DNA of 64,000 bases, taken from the NCBI GenBank assembly GCA_030834965.1, contig JAUQWW010000036.1, forward strand, positions 17,484 through 81,483, written 5' to 3'. The position numbers were made by a program, and so were the translations under genes. The stretch is from Gallionellaceae bacterium. Its GTDB lineage: Bacteria > Pseudomonadota > Gammaproteobacteria > Burkholderiales > Gallionellaceae. Below are positions 9,032 to 17,655 of the stretch, in pieces. Position 1 is the stretch's first letter, and each line of letters starts with the position of its first letter. The notes beneath the pieces are model-generated. The model saw nothing but the letters and a program-made list of their open reading frames with translations. It had not been told where the DNA came from and searched no databases.

Positions 9032-10401
9032 GCAGAATTTACACGCGTGTAGTTTCGTCGGTGCTGTTTCCTTTGCAGGAACAACTTAAGCATCACAACA
9101 CCGTCGCCATACGGCGCGAGATGGAACGCAGCGAATGGTGGCCCACAGACCAGATTCGACAACTGCAGATCGATCGCCTGCGTGCTTTCTTGTGTGACGT
9201 GCGGGAACATGTCCCCTATTACCGCGACCTCTTCGCGCGCACTGGCTTCGATCCGCGCGATGTGTCTGATCTCGCCGCACTTTCGCGCCTGCCGTTCCTC
9301 ACGAAAGAAGTCATCCGCGCACAGACCGAAGCGCTCAAGGCAGACAATGCGCGAGGCTTGACCCGTTTCAACACCGGCGGATCCAGCGGTGAACCGCTGA
9401 TCTTCTATATCGGCAACGAACGTGTCTCGCATGACGTCGCCGCGAAATGGCGCACAACACGCTGGTGGGGAGTGGATATCGGTGATCCGGAGATCGTCGT
9501 GTGGGGATCGCCCATCGAACTTGGCTCCCAGGATCGTGCGCGCCAAATGCGCGACAAGCTGATGCGCACCAAGCTGCTGCCGGCATTCGAGATGTCTGCC
9601 GCTAATCTGGACGGGTTTGTTGCCGACATACGTGCGATGCGGCCTAAAATGCTGTTCGGTTACCCATCGGCAATTGCACATATCGCGCGTCATGCCGAGA
9701 TGCGCGGTATTGCGATGAACGACTTGGGCGTGAAGGTGGCCTTTGTCACTTCGGAACGGCTATATGACCACCAGCGGGCGCAGATCGAAAAAACATTCGG
9801 TTGCCCTGTTGCAAACGGGTATGGCGGACGCGATGCCGGGTTCATCGCGCATCAGTGCCCGTCAGGCGGTATGCACATCACCGCGGAAGACATCATCGTC
9901 GAAATCATCGGCCCGGATGATGAAGTGTTAGCACCGGGGCAAAGCGGCGAAATCGTGGTCACCCATCTCGCCACGCGGGATTTTCCATTCATCCGCTACC
10001 GCACCGGCGACGTAGGCGTGCTGGATGAAGAACTTTGCGCATGCGGGCGCGGCCTGCCACTGCTCAGGGAAATCCAGGGTCGCACCACGGATTTTGTCGT
10101 GGCGCAGGATGGCACAGTGATGCACGGTTTGGCATTGGTCTATGTAGTGCGTGATTTACCGGGAGTAAAGGAGTTCAAGATCGTTCAGGAAAGTCTGAAT
10201 CTCACGCGGGTATCTTTGGTGACTGATGCGGCTTTTCAGCCAGAAAGTGAGCAAGTGATCATTGCGGGTTTCAGGCGGCGCCTTGGGGCAGGCGTCGATA
10301 TTCAAATCGAACACGTAGCCGCCATTCCGAAAGAAGCTTCGGGTAAGTTTCGCTATATCGTGAGCAAGGTTGCAGGGGCAACTACAGGGGCAATGGCATG
10401 A
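9028..10401 (+). CDS. PaaK/CapK-like adenylate-forming enzyme
   Basis: A 457-residue member of the phenylacetate-CoA-ligase-like branch of the ANL superfamily. The phosphate-binding loop FNTGGSSGEPLIFY is near residue 112, the adenylation core YPSAIAHIARH and the FIRYRTGDVG hinge follow, and the C-terminal region has a conserved Lys in EASGKFRYIVSKV. In polysaccharide loci such CapK-type proteins are suspected to activate a carboxylic acid for transfer to the glycan; no acyl-carrier protein is encoded nearby. It overlaps both neighbours by 4 bp, so it is an integral part of the operon. The substrate is unknown. Confidence 0.85.
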   Translation: MSRIYTRVVSSVLFPLQEQLKHHNTVAIRREMERSEWWPTDQIRQLQIDRLRAFLCDVREHVPYYRDLFARTGFDPRDVSDLAALSRLPFLTKEVIRAQTEALKADNARGLTRFNTGGSSGEPLIFYIGNERVSHDVAAKWRTTRWWGVDIGDPEIVVWGSPIELGSQDRARQMRDKLMRTKLLPAFEMSAANLDGFVADIRAMRPKMLFGYPSAIAHIARHAEMRGIAMNDLGVKVAFVTSERLYDHQRAQIEKTFGCPVANGYGGRDAGFIAHQCPSGGMHITAEDIIVEIIGPDDEVLAPGQSGEIVVTHLATRDFPFIRYRTGDVGVLDEELCACGRGLPLLREIQGRTTDFVVAQDGTVMHGLALVYVVRDLPGVKEFKIVQESLNLTRVSLVTDAAFQPESEQVIIAGFRRRLGAGVDIQIEHVAAIPKEASGKFRYIVSKVAGATTGAMA

Positions 10402-11717
10402 GAGATATCTTTGTGACAGTTGCGGTATTTGGTGCCCTGCTGATGACGTTCAGGCATCCTCACTACGGAATCTATCTGTGGTCCTGGCTGAGCTACATGA
10501 ACCCACACAAACTGGCGTGGGGGTTCGCGACAAGCCTTCCATTTGCGTTCATGACCGCAGTAGTCACATTAACGGTATACCTGCTCTCGAAAGAACCCAA
10601 ACGCATGCCGTGGACTGCGGAGACTGTCCTGTTGCTCATCTTCCTCGGCTGGATGACGTTCACGACTTTCTTTGCCTTTTATCCCGATGTGGCATGGGAA
10701 CAGTGGAACAAGGTCATGAAGATTCAGATCATGACGCTGGTGACCGCAATGCTGATAACGAACAAAAAACGCCTCGAGGGCCTGGTGTGGGCTATCGCAC
10801 TTTCTCTTGCATTCTATGGTGTCAAAGGCGGAATCTTTACCATCACGCGTGGCGGCATCTATCGCGTGCAGGGGCCGGACGGGACGTTTATTGCCGGCAA
10901 TAATGAGTTGGGCTTGGCGCTGATCATGACGATCCCGCTGCTTCGCTACCTGCACCTTCAGGCACAGAACAGGCTCATTCGGTTAGGCCTGGCGGCTGCC
11001 ATGGTATTGACCGGATTGGCGGCAATCGGGTCTCAATCAAGGGGAGCGCTATTGGCGGCAATCGCCATGGGAAGCTTCCTTTGGATAAAAAGCCGCAACA
11101 AGATCGCCACTGGGATCTATATCCTTGCCGCGGTCGGCCTAGTCACCGCGATCATGCCGCAGGAATATTGGGATCGCATTGATACCATCAAGAACTACGA
11201 GCAGGACAACTCGGCGATGGGCCGTATCAATGCCTGGCATGTCGCCTTTAACGTGGCCAAGGATCGCATCACCGGCGGCGGATTTGAAACCTTTCGTACC
11301 CCGACTTTTCACCAGTACGCCCCGGAACCCAATAAGGTACACGACGTCCACAGCATTTATTTCGAAGTGATGGGCGAACACGGCTTTATTGGCTTTGGCT
11401 TGTTCGTGCTTATTGGTTTGATGGCGTGGCGGACAGGACGAAAGGTCATCGGTGAATGCCGCAAAGATCCCAGCCGAAAATGGGCCGCCGATCTGGCCGC
11501 CATGACACAGGTAAGCATGATCGGGTATGCCACGGGTGGGGCATTCCTGGGCCTCGCATATTTTGACTACTACTATCATCTGGTGATTATTCTGGTACTG
11601 ACATACCAGATCGCAATCAAGAACAAATGGGGCACGCTGGAGCAGGGTGAACCTGCTCCTCCCAACGCACCAATCCATCATGAAGACTCCCGCAGCGCAT
11701 ACCGGCGGTATCGTTAA
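10398..11717 (+). CDS. O-glycosylation ligase, exosortase A-associated (Wzy_C/O-antigen ligase family)
   Basis: A 439-residue multi-pass membrane protein with about ten hydrophobic segments. It begins with the family signature RHPHYGIYLWSWLSYMNPHK at about residues 17-36. A large periplasmic loop between residues about 260 and 330 holds SAMGRINAWHVAFNVAKDRI and GGGFETF, as expected for Wzy_C/O-antigen ligases. The family is annotated as the putative ligase that moves glycan onto PEP-CTERM proteins, a role inferred from co-occurrence with exosortase A. It is the last gene of the tightly coupled + strand operon. Confidence 0.9.
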   Translation: MRDIFVTVAVFGALLMTFRHPHYGIYLWSWLSYMNPHKLAWGFATSLPFAFMTAVVTLTVYLLSKEPKRMPWTAETVLLLIFLGWMTFTTFFAFYPDVAWEQWNKVMKIQIMTLVTAMLITNKKRLEGLVWAIALSLAFYGVKGGIFTITRGGIYRVQGPDGTFIAGNNELGLALIMTIPLLRYLHLQAQNRLIRLGLAAAMVLTGLAAIGSQSRGALLAAIAMGSFLWIKSRNKIATGIYILAAVGLVTAIMPQEYWDRIDTIKNYEQDNSAMGRINAWHVAFNVAKDRITGGGFETFRTPTFHQYAPEPNKVHDVHSIYFEVMGEHGFIGFGLFVLIGLMAWRTGRKVIGECRKDPSRKWAADLAAMTQVSMIGYATGGAFLGLAYFDYYYHLVIILVLTYQIAIKNKWGTLEQGEPAPPNAPIHHEDSRSAYRRYR

Positions 11718-11934
11718 TCGCTCATAAACGGCGCGCATCACAGTTACTATATGGTTCGCAACTGCCCATCACATCGATTATTGGAGAGACTGTTGTTCTT
11801 GTCATATCAGCACAATTTGCATATCCGGATCGAAGCCATCCGTTTCGCGCATCCAGCATATTCCTCTTGGCGGCTCCGCTTCGGTGGAGCGGAGAAATGG
11901 CTGAGCGCCCTTCTGCTACAGCCGGAGATGAATC
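11718..11934. other. 217-bp gap after the XrtA operon
   Basis: There is no convincing gene. An inverted repeat (CTCCGCTTC / GGAGCGGAG, 11874-11894, one G-U pair, 3-nt loop) lies 40 bp before the deacetylase start. It is not followed by a T run, so it may be an RNA hairpin in the deacetylase leader rather than a classical terminator. Confidence 0.4.
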
Positions 11935-12963
11935 GTGCGTAAGGTTAAGCTTCTGCTATTCTTCTTTTGCAGGACACTGGGGCTATTCCGCCTCGCCAGA
12001 TGGATAACAAGCGATCGTCTGAAGATTCTCTGCTACCACGGTTTCGCCCTGAACGACGAGACAGCGTTCCGCCCCAAGCTGTTCATCAAGCCGGAACGAT
12101 TCGAAGAGCGGCTCGCAACGATCCGCCGCTGCGGCTTTCGGGTGTTGCCACTCGGCGAGGCGGTTGAGCGCCTCTATTCAGGCACGCTGCAGGATAACTC
12201 GTTAGTCATCACAATAGATGATGGCTTTCATTCCGTACATCGGCTGGCAGTGCCGCGTCTAAAGCAACACGGTTTTCCTGCAACGGTATATCTCACCACT
12301 TATTACGTCGAGCACCCCAATCCGATATTCAGACTGGTAGTCCAGTACATGTTCTGGAAGACCGCCAGGAGGACGCTTGAACTGAAGAGTGTTCCCTGGG
12401 CGCCGGATGGCCTGATCGACCTTTCTGTCCCGGCACAGAAGGAGAAGGCCATGTCAGATTGCATCCGGCACGGAGAGAGCCAGTGCACGGAAGACATGCG
12501 CTGCGCACTCGGTCTGCAACTGGGCACACTGCTCGATGTCTCCTATGAGGATATTGTTCGGTCAAGAATCCTCCACCTGATGACCCCGGAAGAATTGCAG
12601 AGCTTGGCTAGCGCAAAGATCGATGTCGAATTGCATACACATCGGCATGTGTTCCCCATCAATGGCCAGGAAACGGCCCAGCGGGAAATCGTTGACAACC
12701 GGGCCGCCATCCAACGGCTCCTGGGCAGGGAAGCTAGCCACTTCTGCTATCCCAGCGGGCTCTGGGACGAAAGTCAATGGCAGTGGCTGGATGCATTAAG
12801 TGTAAAGAGCTCTACCACCTGCATCCCTGGGCTGAATTCTGGCAAAACCCCTCGGCATGCGCTGCGGCGCTTCCTGGACGGTGAGAACATTCACTCACTG
12901 GAATTCGAGGCTGCATTAAGTGGCTTCTCGGACCTCTTGCGCCGAAACCGCTCCAATACATAG
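11935..12963 (+). CDS. Polysaccharide deacetylase (NodB homology domain)
   Basis: A 342-residue protein with the CE4/NodB fold. The catalytic/metal pair Asp95-Asp96 is in VITIDDGFHSV, and a His cluster HTHRH at residues 234-238 fits the zinc ligands. The N-terminus is weakly hydrophobic (residues 3-16), so it may be membrane-anchored or cytoplasmic. The GTG start at 11935 is used because upstream in-frame codons give no family similarity. XrtA loci commonly carry such a deacetylase, probably acting on N-acetylated sugars of the EPS. Confidence 0.85.
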   Translation: MRKVKLLLFFFCRTLGLFRLARWITSDRLKILCYHGFALNDETAFRPKLFIKPERFEERLATIRRCGFRVLPLGEAVERLYSGTLQDNSLVITIDDGFHSVHRLAVPRLKQHGFPATVYLTTYYVEHPNPIFRLVVQYMFWKTARRTLELKSVPWAPDGLIDLSVPAQKEKAMSDCIRHGESQCTEDMRCALGLQLGTLLDVSYEDIVRSRILHLMTPEELQSLASAKIDVELHTHRHVFPINGQETAQREIVDNRAAIQRLLGREASHFCYPSGLWDESQWQWLDALSVKSSTTCIPGLNSGKTPRHALRRFLDGENIHSLEFEAALSGFSDLLRRNRSNT

Positions 12964-13082
12964 TGGAAAATAGAAGACTGATTGATCACGACATATATGC
13001 TGGTGTCTTATCATGCATACTACGGGAAACGACGGCGTCTTCTCAGATCAACCCAATAACAATGTGAGGCCATTGCTGAGCC

Positions 13083-13451
13083 ATGGAGAACCCGCATAAA
13101 GGCAAGACTGGCCTTAGACGCCTGTTAAATGCATTCGCTTATTCCTGTTCAGGCATTAAGGAAGCCTACCGGAATGAGGACGCATTCCGCCAGGAAGTAC
13201 TGTTAGCCGCCATCCTGCTGCCGCTGGCCTTCTGGCTTACGTCGGATGCGATCGAACGTGCCCTGCTGATAGGCAGCGTGCTGCTATTGCTCATTGTCGA
13301 GTTGGTAAACTCGGCGATTGAAGCCGTAGTTGATCGCATCTCCCTTGAAAACCATCCTCTCTCAAAGCGCGCAAAGGATATTGGCAGCGCGGCCGTTTTC
13401 ATCTGCATTCTCAACCTGCTGGCAGTCTGGTTGCTGGTCCTGCTCAGATAA
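13083..13451 (+). CDS. dgkA: Diacylglycerol kinase
   Basis: A 122-residue trimeric integral-membrane kinase of the DgkA family. Three hydrophobic helices are visible and the diagnostic block LLIVELVNSAIEAVVDRI spans about residues 73-90, including the catalytic Glu and metal-binding Glu. It phosphorylates diacylglycerol (or undecaprenol in some relatives) using ATP-Mg. Next to an EPS locus, a role in recycling lipid released by phosphoglycerol or phospholipid-dependent decoration is possible, but this is inference. It is convergent with the asparagine-synthetase-like gene. Confidence 0.93.
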   Translation: MENPHKGKTGLRRLLNAFAYSCSGIKEAYRNEDAFRQEVLLAAILLPLAFWLTSDAIERALLIGSVLLLLIVELVNSAIEAVVDRISLENHPLSKRAKDIGSAAVFICILNLLAVWLLVLLR

Positions 13452-13520
13452 TCCGCTCAGCCGCTCCGCCTGTGCCGCGACGACAAACTGGCCGGCACTT
13501 TCCATTCCCAGCGATCCGGC

Positions 13521-15368
13521 TCAACGCTCGTGCTGCTGCAACCACTGCTCCAGCATCATCAGAACCCAGATCATCACACCGTAGTATGCCGCATGGCCCG
13601 TGCGGTGCTGCTCTATCAATCCATCGAGATATTCGGGTTTGATATAACCGCGCCCACGCAGTGACTTCAAGCTGTCGTACGCCAGCTCTTGCAGTGCCGG
13701 ATGAGTTTGCATCCATACCCCGAAAGGCAGGCCGAAGCCCTGCTTGGTCTTGGTAATCGTCTCATGTGGCAGAAAATCACGCAGCGCTTCCTTGAAAAAA
13801 TACCGAAGCTTCAGGCCCTTCACTTTGAGCGACGGGGGAAGCTGCGCCGCAAACGCAACGATATCCTCATCCAGCAGCGGATAATGAACTGCCACACCCG
13901 CCAGCTCGCACATGCGGTTGACCTTGCGCAGATCGTTATCGGCCAGAACGAATTTCAGGTCAAGATGCAGCATGCGATTAGTCGCAGAAGTGGCGTCGGT
14001 GCGTCCATATTCAACACGCAGAAGTTCATCAGGCTGTCGATGATTTATCTGCCCCAAAAAGCTTGAAGTAAACATTTCGCCCAACGCAGTACGGTGCAGG
14101 AAATTGTAGGTTTCCAGCCGGTCCGGCAACGGCACTCGTGCCTGCTGAATATAGCTCCTGAGCTTGCTCAGCAAAGGGATGCGCTCCATTCCAGGCACCG
14201 TCAGGAAGGCCGGCTCCAGCACACCTTGGCGCAACAATGCAGGCACAAGAAAATAAGCCTCAAATATTTTCTGTTTGGCATAGGGTGGGTTTCCCCCAAA
14301 AATCTCGTCTCCGCCATCTCCCGCCAGCATCAGCCGGATCCCTTTCTCCCTGGCCAGCTTGGCACAACAGTAAGCCGGCACTGCGGACGCGTTGCCAAAA
14401 GGCTCATCATAAGCTCGCGCAATCTGCGGAATTGCATCGACGACATCCTGCGCAGTCACATAGTATTCGTGGGCCCGCGTGCCAAAATGCCTGCTTGTGG
14501 TCCGCGCAAATTCCATCTCGTCATAGCCCTCGGCCGCAAACCCCATGGAAAAGGTATCGGCCGGCCTGTTCAACACTTCGGTGAGCACGCCTGCAACCGT
14601 AGAACTGTCCGTGCCGCCGCTCAGGAAGGCGCCGACCTGATCGTCCGTCACTGCCCTGCTCACGGCTGCTCGCAGCAATTCGCGCAAACGCGCCTTGCGC
14701 TCCGCAAACTGGCTCGGCCCCGAATCCGCATACTTAAGATTCCAGTAGAAATCCACTTCGACCTTTGCGTTATGGAATAACGCATATTGCCCGGGCTGCA
14801 ACTTGTAAACGTTCTTATAGATGCTTCCCGGCGAGGGCACTTCATGGAAATATATGTAATTGAATATCGATTGTGGGTCGATCACCCTGTCCATGGCGGG
14901 ATGAGCCACGACCCCATCGGTGCGCGTGGCAAAAATGAAATGTCCATCTGATACAGCATGGCACAGAGGATAAATACCCAGCCTGTCTATCGCAATCAGC
15001 GCTGTACCAGCCTGTGCATCGATAACGGCAACGCAGAATGCGCCGTGCATATCCTCAAGGAATTCCTTGCCTGATTTGAGGTAGGCCCTCGCTACTGCAC
15101 AGGCTGGAGAGCATTCCCGCGCCAGCCCATTCAGCTCATCATTCCCCCAATACACATTCCCGACAATCGCGACCTTGAGCGAGCCCTCTTCATGGCAGCT
15201 TGCCGGATCGATTGCCGACCAGGCCGCGACTCCGTCATGAGAACCGTGGAGTGCATGTATTATGGAATTTTGCTGGCGATCTGCCATGGCCCCCATCATG
15301 GCATCGGAAATTCTCCTGATATCGCCGGAATCCTTGACGCTACTGCACCAACCCCACATCCCTTTCAT
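13521..15368 (-). CDS. Asparagine-synthetase-like ligase lacking the Cys2 nucleophile
   Basis: A 615-residue two-domain AsnB homologue. The ATP-pyrophosphatase loop LSGGTDSSTVAG (about residues 248-259) and the downstream LMLAGDGGDEIFGG block are intact. The N-terminus reads MKGMWGWCSS: whether translation starts at Met1 or Met4, position 2 is not Cys, and the usual FNGEIYN glutamine-binding block is degraded to VGNVYWGNDELN. AAGGAG lies 5 bases upstream of the ATG at 15368, supporting that start. Glutamine hydrolysis is therefore unlikely. Such proteins can use ammonia or catalyse amide-bond formation by acyl-adenylation, as in beta-lactam and lasso-peptide synthetases. Its substrate here is unknown. 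Confidence 0.85.
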   Translation of the reverse strand: MKGMWGWCSSVKDSGDIRRISDAMMGAMADRQQNSIIHALHGSHDGVAAWSAIDPASCHEEGSLKVAIVGNVYWGNDELNGLARECSPACAVARAYLKSGKEFLEDMHGAFCVAVIDAQAGTALIAIDRLGIYPLCHAVSDGHFIFATRTDGVVAHPAMDRVIDPQSIFNYIYFHEVPSPGSIYKNVYKLQPGQYALFHNAKVEVDFYWNLKYADSGPSQFAERKARLRELLRAAVSRAVTDDQVGAFLSGGTDSSTVAGVLTEVLNRPADTFSMGFAAEGYDEMEFARTTSRHFGTRAHEYYVTAQDVVDAIPQIARAYDEPFGNASAVPAYCCAKLAREKGIRLMLAGDGGDEIFGGNPPYAKQKIFEAYFLVPALLRQGVLEPAFLTVPGMERIPLLSKLRSYIQQARVPLPDRLETYNFLHRTALGEMFTSSFLGQINHRQPDELLRVEYGRTDATSATNRMLHLDLKFVLADNDLRKVNRMCELAGVAVHYPLLDEDIVAFAAQLPPSLKVKGLKLRYFFKEALRDFLPHETITKTKQGFGLPFGVWMQTHPALQELAYDSLKSLRGRGYIKPEYLDGLIEQHRTGHAAYYGVMIWVLMMLEQWLQQHER

Positions 15369-15562
15369 CCGATCTCCTTGCTACTTAATTTTTCCAGCAT
15401 GTTACCTTATGATCTCATCCAAAAAACCGTCATTCCCAAGACTGGTTCCGCCCAACGGCAAGTGCGCTATTATAGGTGTATTCACCAACATAAGACGACA
15501 TGCCCACCGCCCTCGTCCGCCCGTGCCATGGCCCACAATTCACCCGACGAAAACCTGAACCC
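15369..15562. other. Divergent intergenic region
   Basis: 194 bp between the minus-strand ligase and the plus-strand sulfotransferase. It should hold both promoters; no clear -35/-10 pair stands out. An in-frame ATG at 15500 could extend the sulfotransferase by 21 residues, but these are unlike the family N-terminus. Confidence 0.35.
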
Positions 15563-16537
15563 ATGACTCAGCCCCTCATTCTCCTGTTCGGCATGCCCCG
15601 TAGCGGAACGACCTGGTTAGGCAAGATATTCGACAGTCACCCCGACACGCTTTATCGGCACGAACCGGACAGCCACGGGACACTCAACACGCTGCCGCTA
15701 TTCGTCTCCGTCAGAGATTCAGAACGCTACCGTGCTTTTCTCGAAACGTATGCGAAACACCTGCCATCCATCCGGGACGAGAAAATCTCGGCGTCTTTGC
15801 CCATTTTTGCCAAGAGCTACTATGCTCCATACCAACTTGCGTTGCGCAAAATGCTGGTATTCGGCACGAAGGCTGCTTCGCGTTTCTTGGGATCATTGCC
15901 TGTCTATGACTTGGTAAATATCTCCCGGCACCCGCAAGCTCGCGTGGTGTGGAAATCGATTGAATCCCTCGGACGCCTTGGAGTGTTATCCCATATCTAT
16001 TCAAGTGCCCGATGCGTGATCATTTTTCGCCACCCTTGCGGCTATGTCGCCTCGGTATTGCGCGGTGAAACCAAGCATAAATTTGAAACGAGCACGCCCT
16101 CGAGCGAGGACTGGGGTGAATATGAGATGTTGCTGGAGCTGGCGGTTGCAAGGGAAAAAGGCCTGGAATTGCAAACCGTGCAGTCCATGACACCCGTAGA
16201 GAGGCTTGCGCTAAAATGGGCCCTCTATTATGAGCATGCATTAGCCGAAACCGATGGCATGAAAAATGTGCTATCCGTGCGCTACGAAGATTTTTGCGAA
16301 AACCCAATAACCGAGACAATGAAAGTGTTCCAACACTGCGGATTATCCTGGAGTCCGAACACCGAACGCTTCATTGCAAACAGCACGTCTCACGAGAACA
16401 CTGAGTACTACAGCGTCTTCAAGGATCCTAAGGCTTCAGCCTGGAAATGGAAGAAGGAACTGACACAATTGGATATCGAACAAATCATGAGAATAGTTAG
16501 CCAGTTCAAGTCTGGCGAAAAATACGCGCAAGCGTAA
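15563..16537 (+). CDS. Sulfotransferase family protein
   Basis: A 324-residue protein whose N-terminus carries the 5'-phosphosulfate-binding loop LLFGMPRSGTTWLGKIFDSH (about residues 6-25), and whose middle has the 3'-phosphate-binding segment IFRHPCGYVASVL. These are the PAPS-binding signatures of the sulfotransferase superfamily. The ATG at 15563 is preferred to the in-frame ATG at 15500 because the loop then lies at the usual distance from the start. It probably sulfates a sugar hydroxyl of the EPS or an outer-membrane glycan, using PAPS in the cytoplasm. Confidence 0.85.
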   Translation: MTQPLILLFGMPRSGTTWLGKIFDSHPDTLYRHEPDSHGTLNTLPLFVSVRDSERYRAFLETYAKHLPSIRDEKISASLPIFAKSYYAPYQLALRKMLVFGTKAASRFLGSLPVYDLVNISRHPQARVVWKSIESLGRLGVLSHIYSSARCVIIFRHPCGYVASVLRGETKHKFETSTPSSEDWGEYEMLLELAVAREKGLELQTVQSMTPVERLALKWALYYEHALAETDGMKNVLSVRYEDFCENPITETMKVFQHCGLSWSPNTERFIANSTSHENTEYYSVFKDPKASAWKWKKELTQLDIEQIMRIVSQFKSGEKYAQA

Positions 16538-16983
16538 TTCCAGGCAGAGTCAGATATATTCTGTGTACTGATTTGAGTTAAGAATCTTTGCGTTCAGTCT
16601 GCTCGCAAATCGTTCCCACATAGAGATGACCTTGCAGCAGTTTGCCGTGTTTCAAATAACTTCTTGCCGTGCTATGTTTTGCGCAACACCGCCAATCAGG
16701 GGGAGAAGACGCACTATTCCAGCTTATGCTGCAAACAGGTACCGAATATACAGAGCTCTTGCCGTCTGCTTCAGCCTACTCTTGCTATTGATCCGGCATA
16801 CAAATACTATGAACTTTGTCATTCCGGGCTTGACCCCGAAAACAAGCGAAGCGAAGTTTCGAGCGTGCAGCCATCCAGCAATAATCAATATCGGCGCCCC
16901 TTGCACGCCACCGGAACCCGGCCTTCTCCGGCATGACGGTGCTGCTGTTTATGTGCCGGAGCAATCAACAACAAGGGAGTTGC
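16538..16983. other. 446-bp intergenic region with a dispersed-repeat-like element
   Basis: No ORF here resembles a real protein. The central part (16818-16937) is bounded by inverted ends and is listed separately. The remainder is AT-richer than the EPS core and presumably contains the methyltransferase promoter. Confidence 0.5.
16818..16937. repeat. Palindrome-bounded repeat-like element
   Basis: The segment starts with GTCATTCCGG and ends with CCGGCATGAC, imperfect inverted repeats (9 of 10 positions) 120 bp apart. Elements beginning 'gtcattccgg' and ending 'ccggcatgac' are common non-coding dispersed repeats in proteobacterial genomes. It has no coding capacity. Only one copy is in the window, so dispersal is inferred from family knowledge. 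Confidence 0.5.
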
Positions 16984-17625
16984 ATGAGAACGATTGACTA
17001 TCACCTGAACGAATTGGAGATATCGCTAGACAGAAATGACAGCAGGCGAGTTCTGCCAGATATTCTTGATTCAGACCAGATGATCCTGGACATCGGCTGT
17101 GGCATCGGTCAGTCGTTCGTCGCACTCAATTGCACAGACAGAACCTGTATTGGAATTGACATCGACGAAGATGCCATAAGATATGGAATCGAAAACTATG
17201 GGAGCAAAATCCAGTTCATTCTCTCCGATGCTGCCCACATACCATTACCTTCGAAAACGTTTAATCTCGTATACAGTCGCGTATCCCTGCCATACACCAA
17301 CATCCCTCAAGTGATAAGAGAAATCCGGCGTGTATTGCGCGGCAACGGGAGAGTCTGGATGACCTTGCACGGAAAAAGCATGGCGGACAAGTATCTCAAA
17401 GAAGCAATCAGCTCGCGGAATATTAAACAGCTGATTCACGTGATCTACATACTGATCAATGGATACCTGCTAAAGTATTTTGGCTTTGTGCTTCCATTCA
17501 TAACTGGCCGCTATGAAAGCTGGCAGGACACATCAGCGATGGAGAAACTGCTGACTCGCAATGGTTTCAAAGTCCACGTGCATGAGGTTGGCAGGCATAC
17601 GGTTATTGAAGGCCGCCTCATCTGA
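16984..17625 (+). CDS. Class I SAM-dependent methyltransferase
   Basis: A 213-residue methyltransferase with the SAM-binding motif I ILDIGCGIGQSFVALN near residue 34, an acidic motif II (IGIDIDEDAI) and the YSRVSLPYTNIPQVIREIRR post-motif. AGGGAG lies four bases upstream of the ATG at 16984, which is better than the in-frame ATG at 16933. Base composition is distinctly low: 23 of 60 bases are G or C at 17161-17220 against about 39 of 60 in neighbouring EPS genes, which suggests recent acquisition. The acceptor may be a sugar or lipid headgroup. Confidence 0.8.
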   Translation: MRTIDYHLNELEISLDRNDSRRVLPDILDSDQMILDIGCGIGQSFVALNCTDRTCIGIDIDEDAIRYGIENYGSKIQFILSDAAHIPLPSKTFNLVYSRVSLPYTNIPQVIREIRRVLRGNGRVWMTLHGKSMADKYLKEAISSRNIKQLIHVIYILINGYLLKYFGFVLPFITGRYESWQDTSAMEKLLTRNGFKVHVHEVGRHTVIEGRLI

Positions 17626-17627
17626 GA

Positions 17628-17650
17628 GCTGGCGAGCCATAGGCGCCAGC
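17628..17650. terminator. Hairpin between convergent genes
   Basis: GCTGGCG (17628-17634) and CGCCAGC (17644-17650) form a perfect 7-bp stem with a 9-nt loop between the stops of the methyltransferase and the DegT gene. There is no T run on either side, so a bidirectional terminator role is only probable. Confidence 0.4.
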
Positions 17651-17655
17651 GTGCT

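Noticed and set aside
11751..11942. 63-residue plus-strand ORF in the gap after the O-ligase gene
   Set aside because: It contains a hairpin, overlaps the deacetylase start by 8 bp and shows no family features.
16626..16997. 123-residue plus-strand ORF before the methyltransferase
   Set aside because: It spans the repeat-like element and overlaps the methyltransferase start; the repeat explains it.
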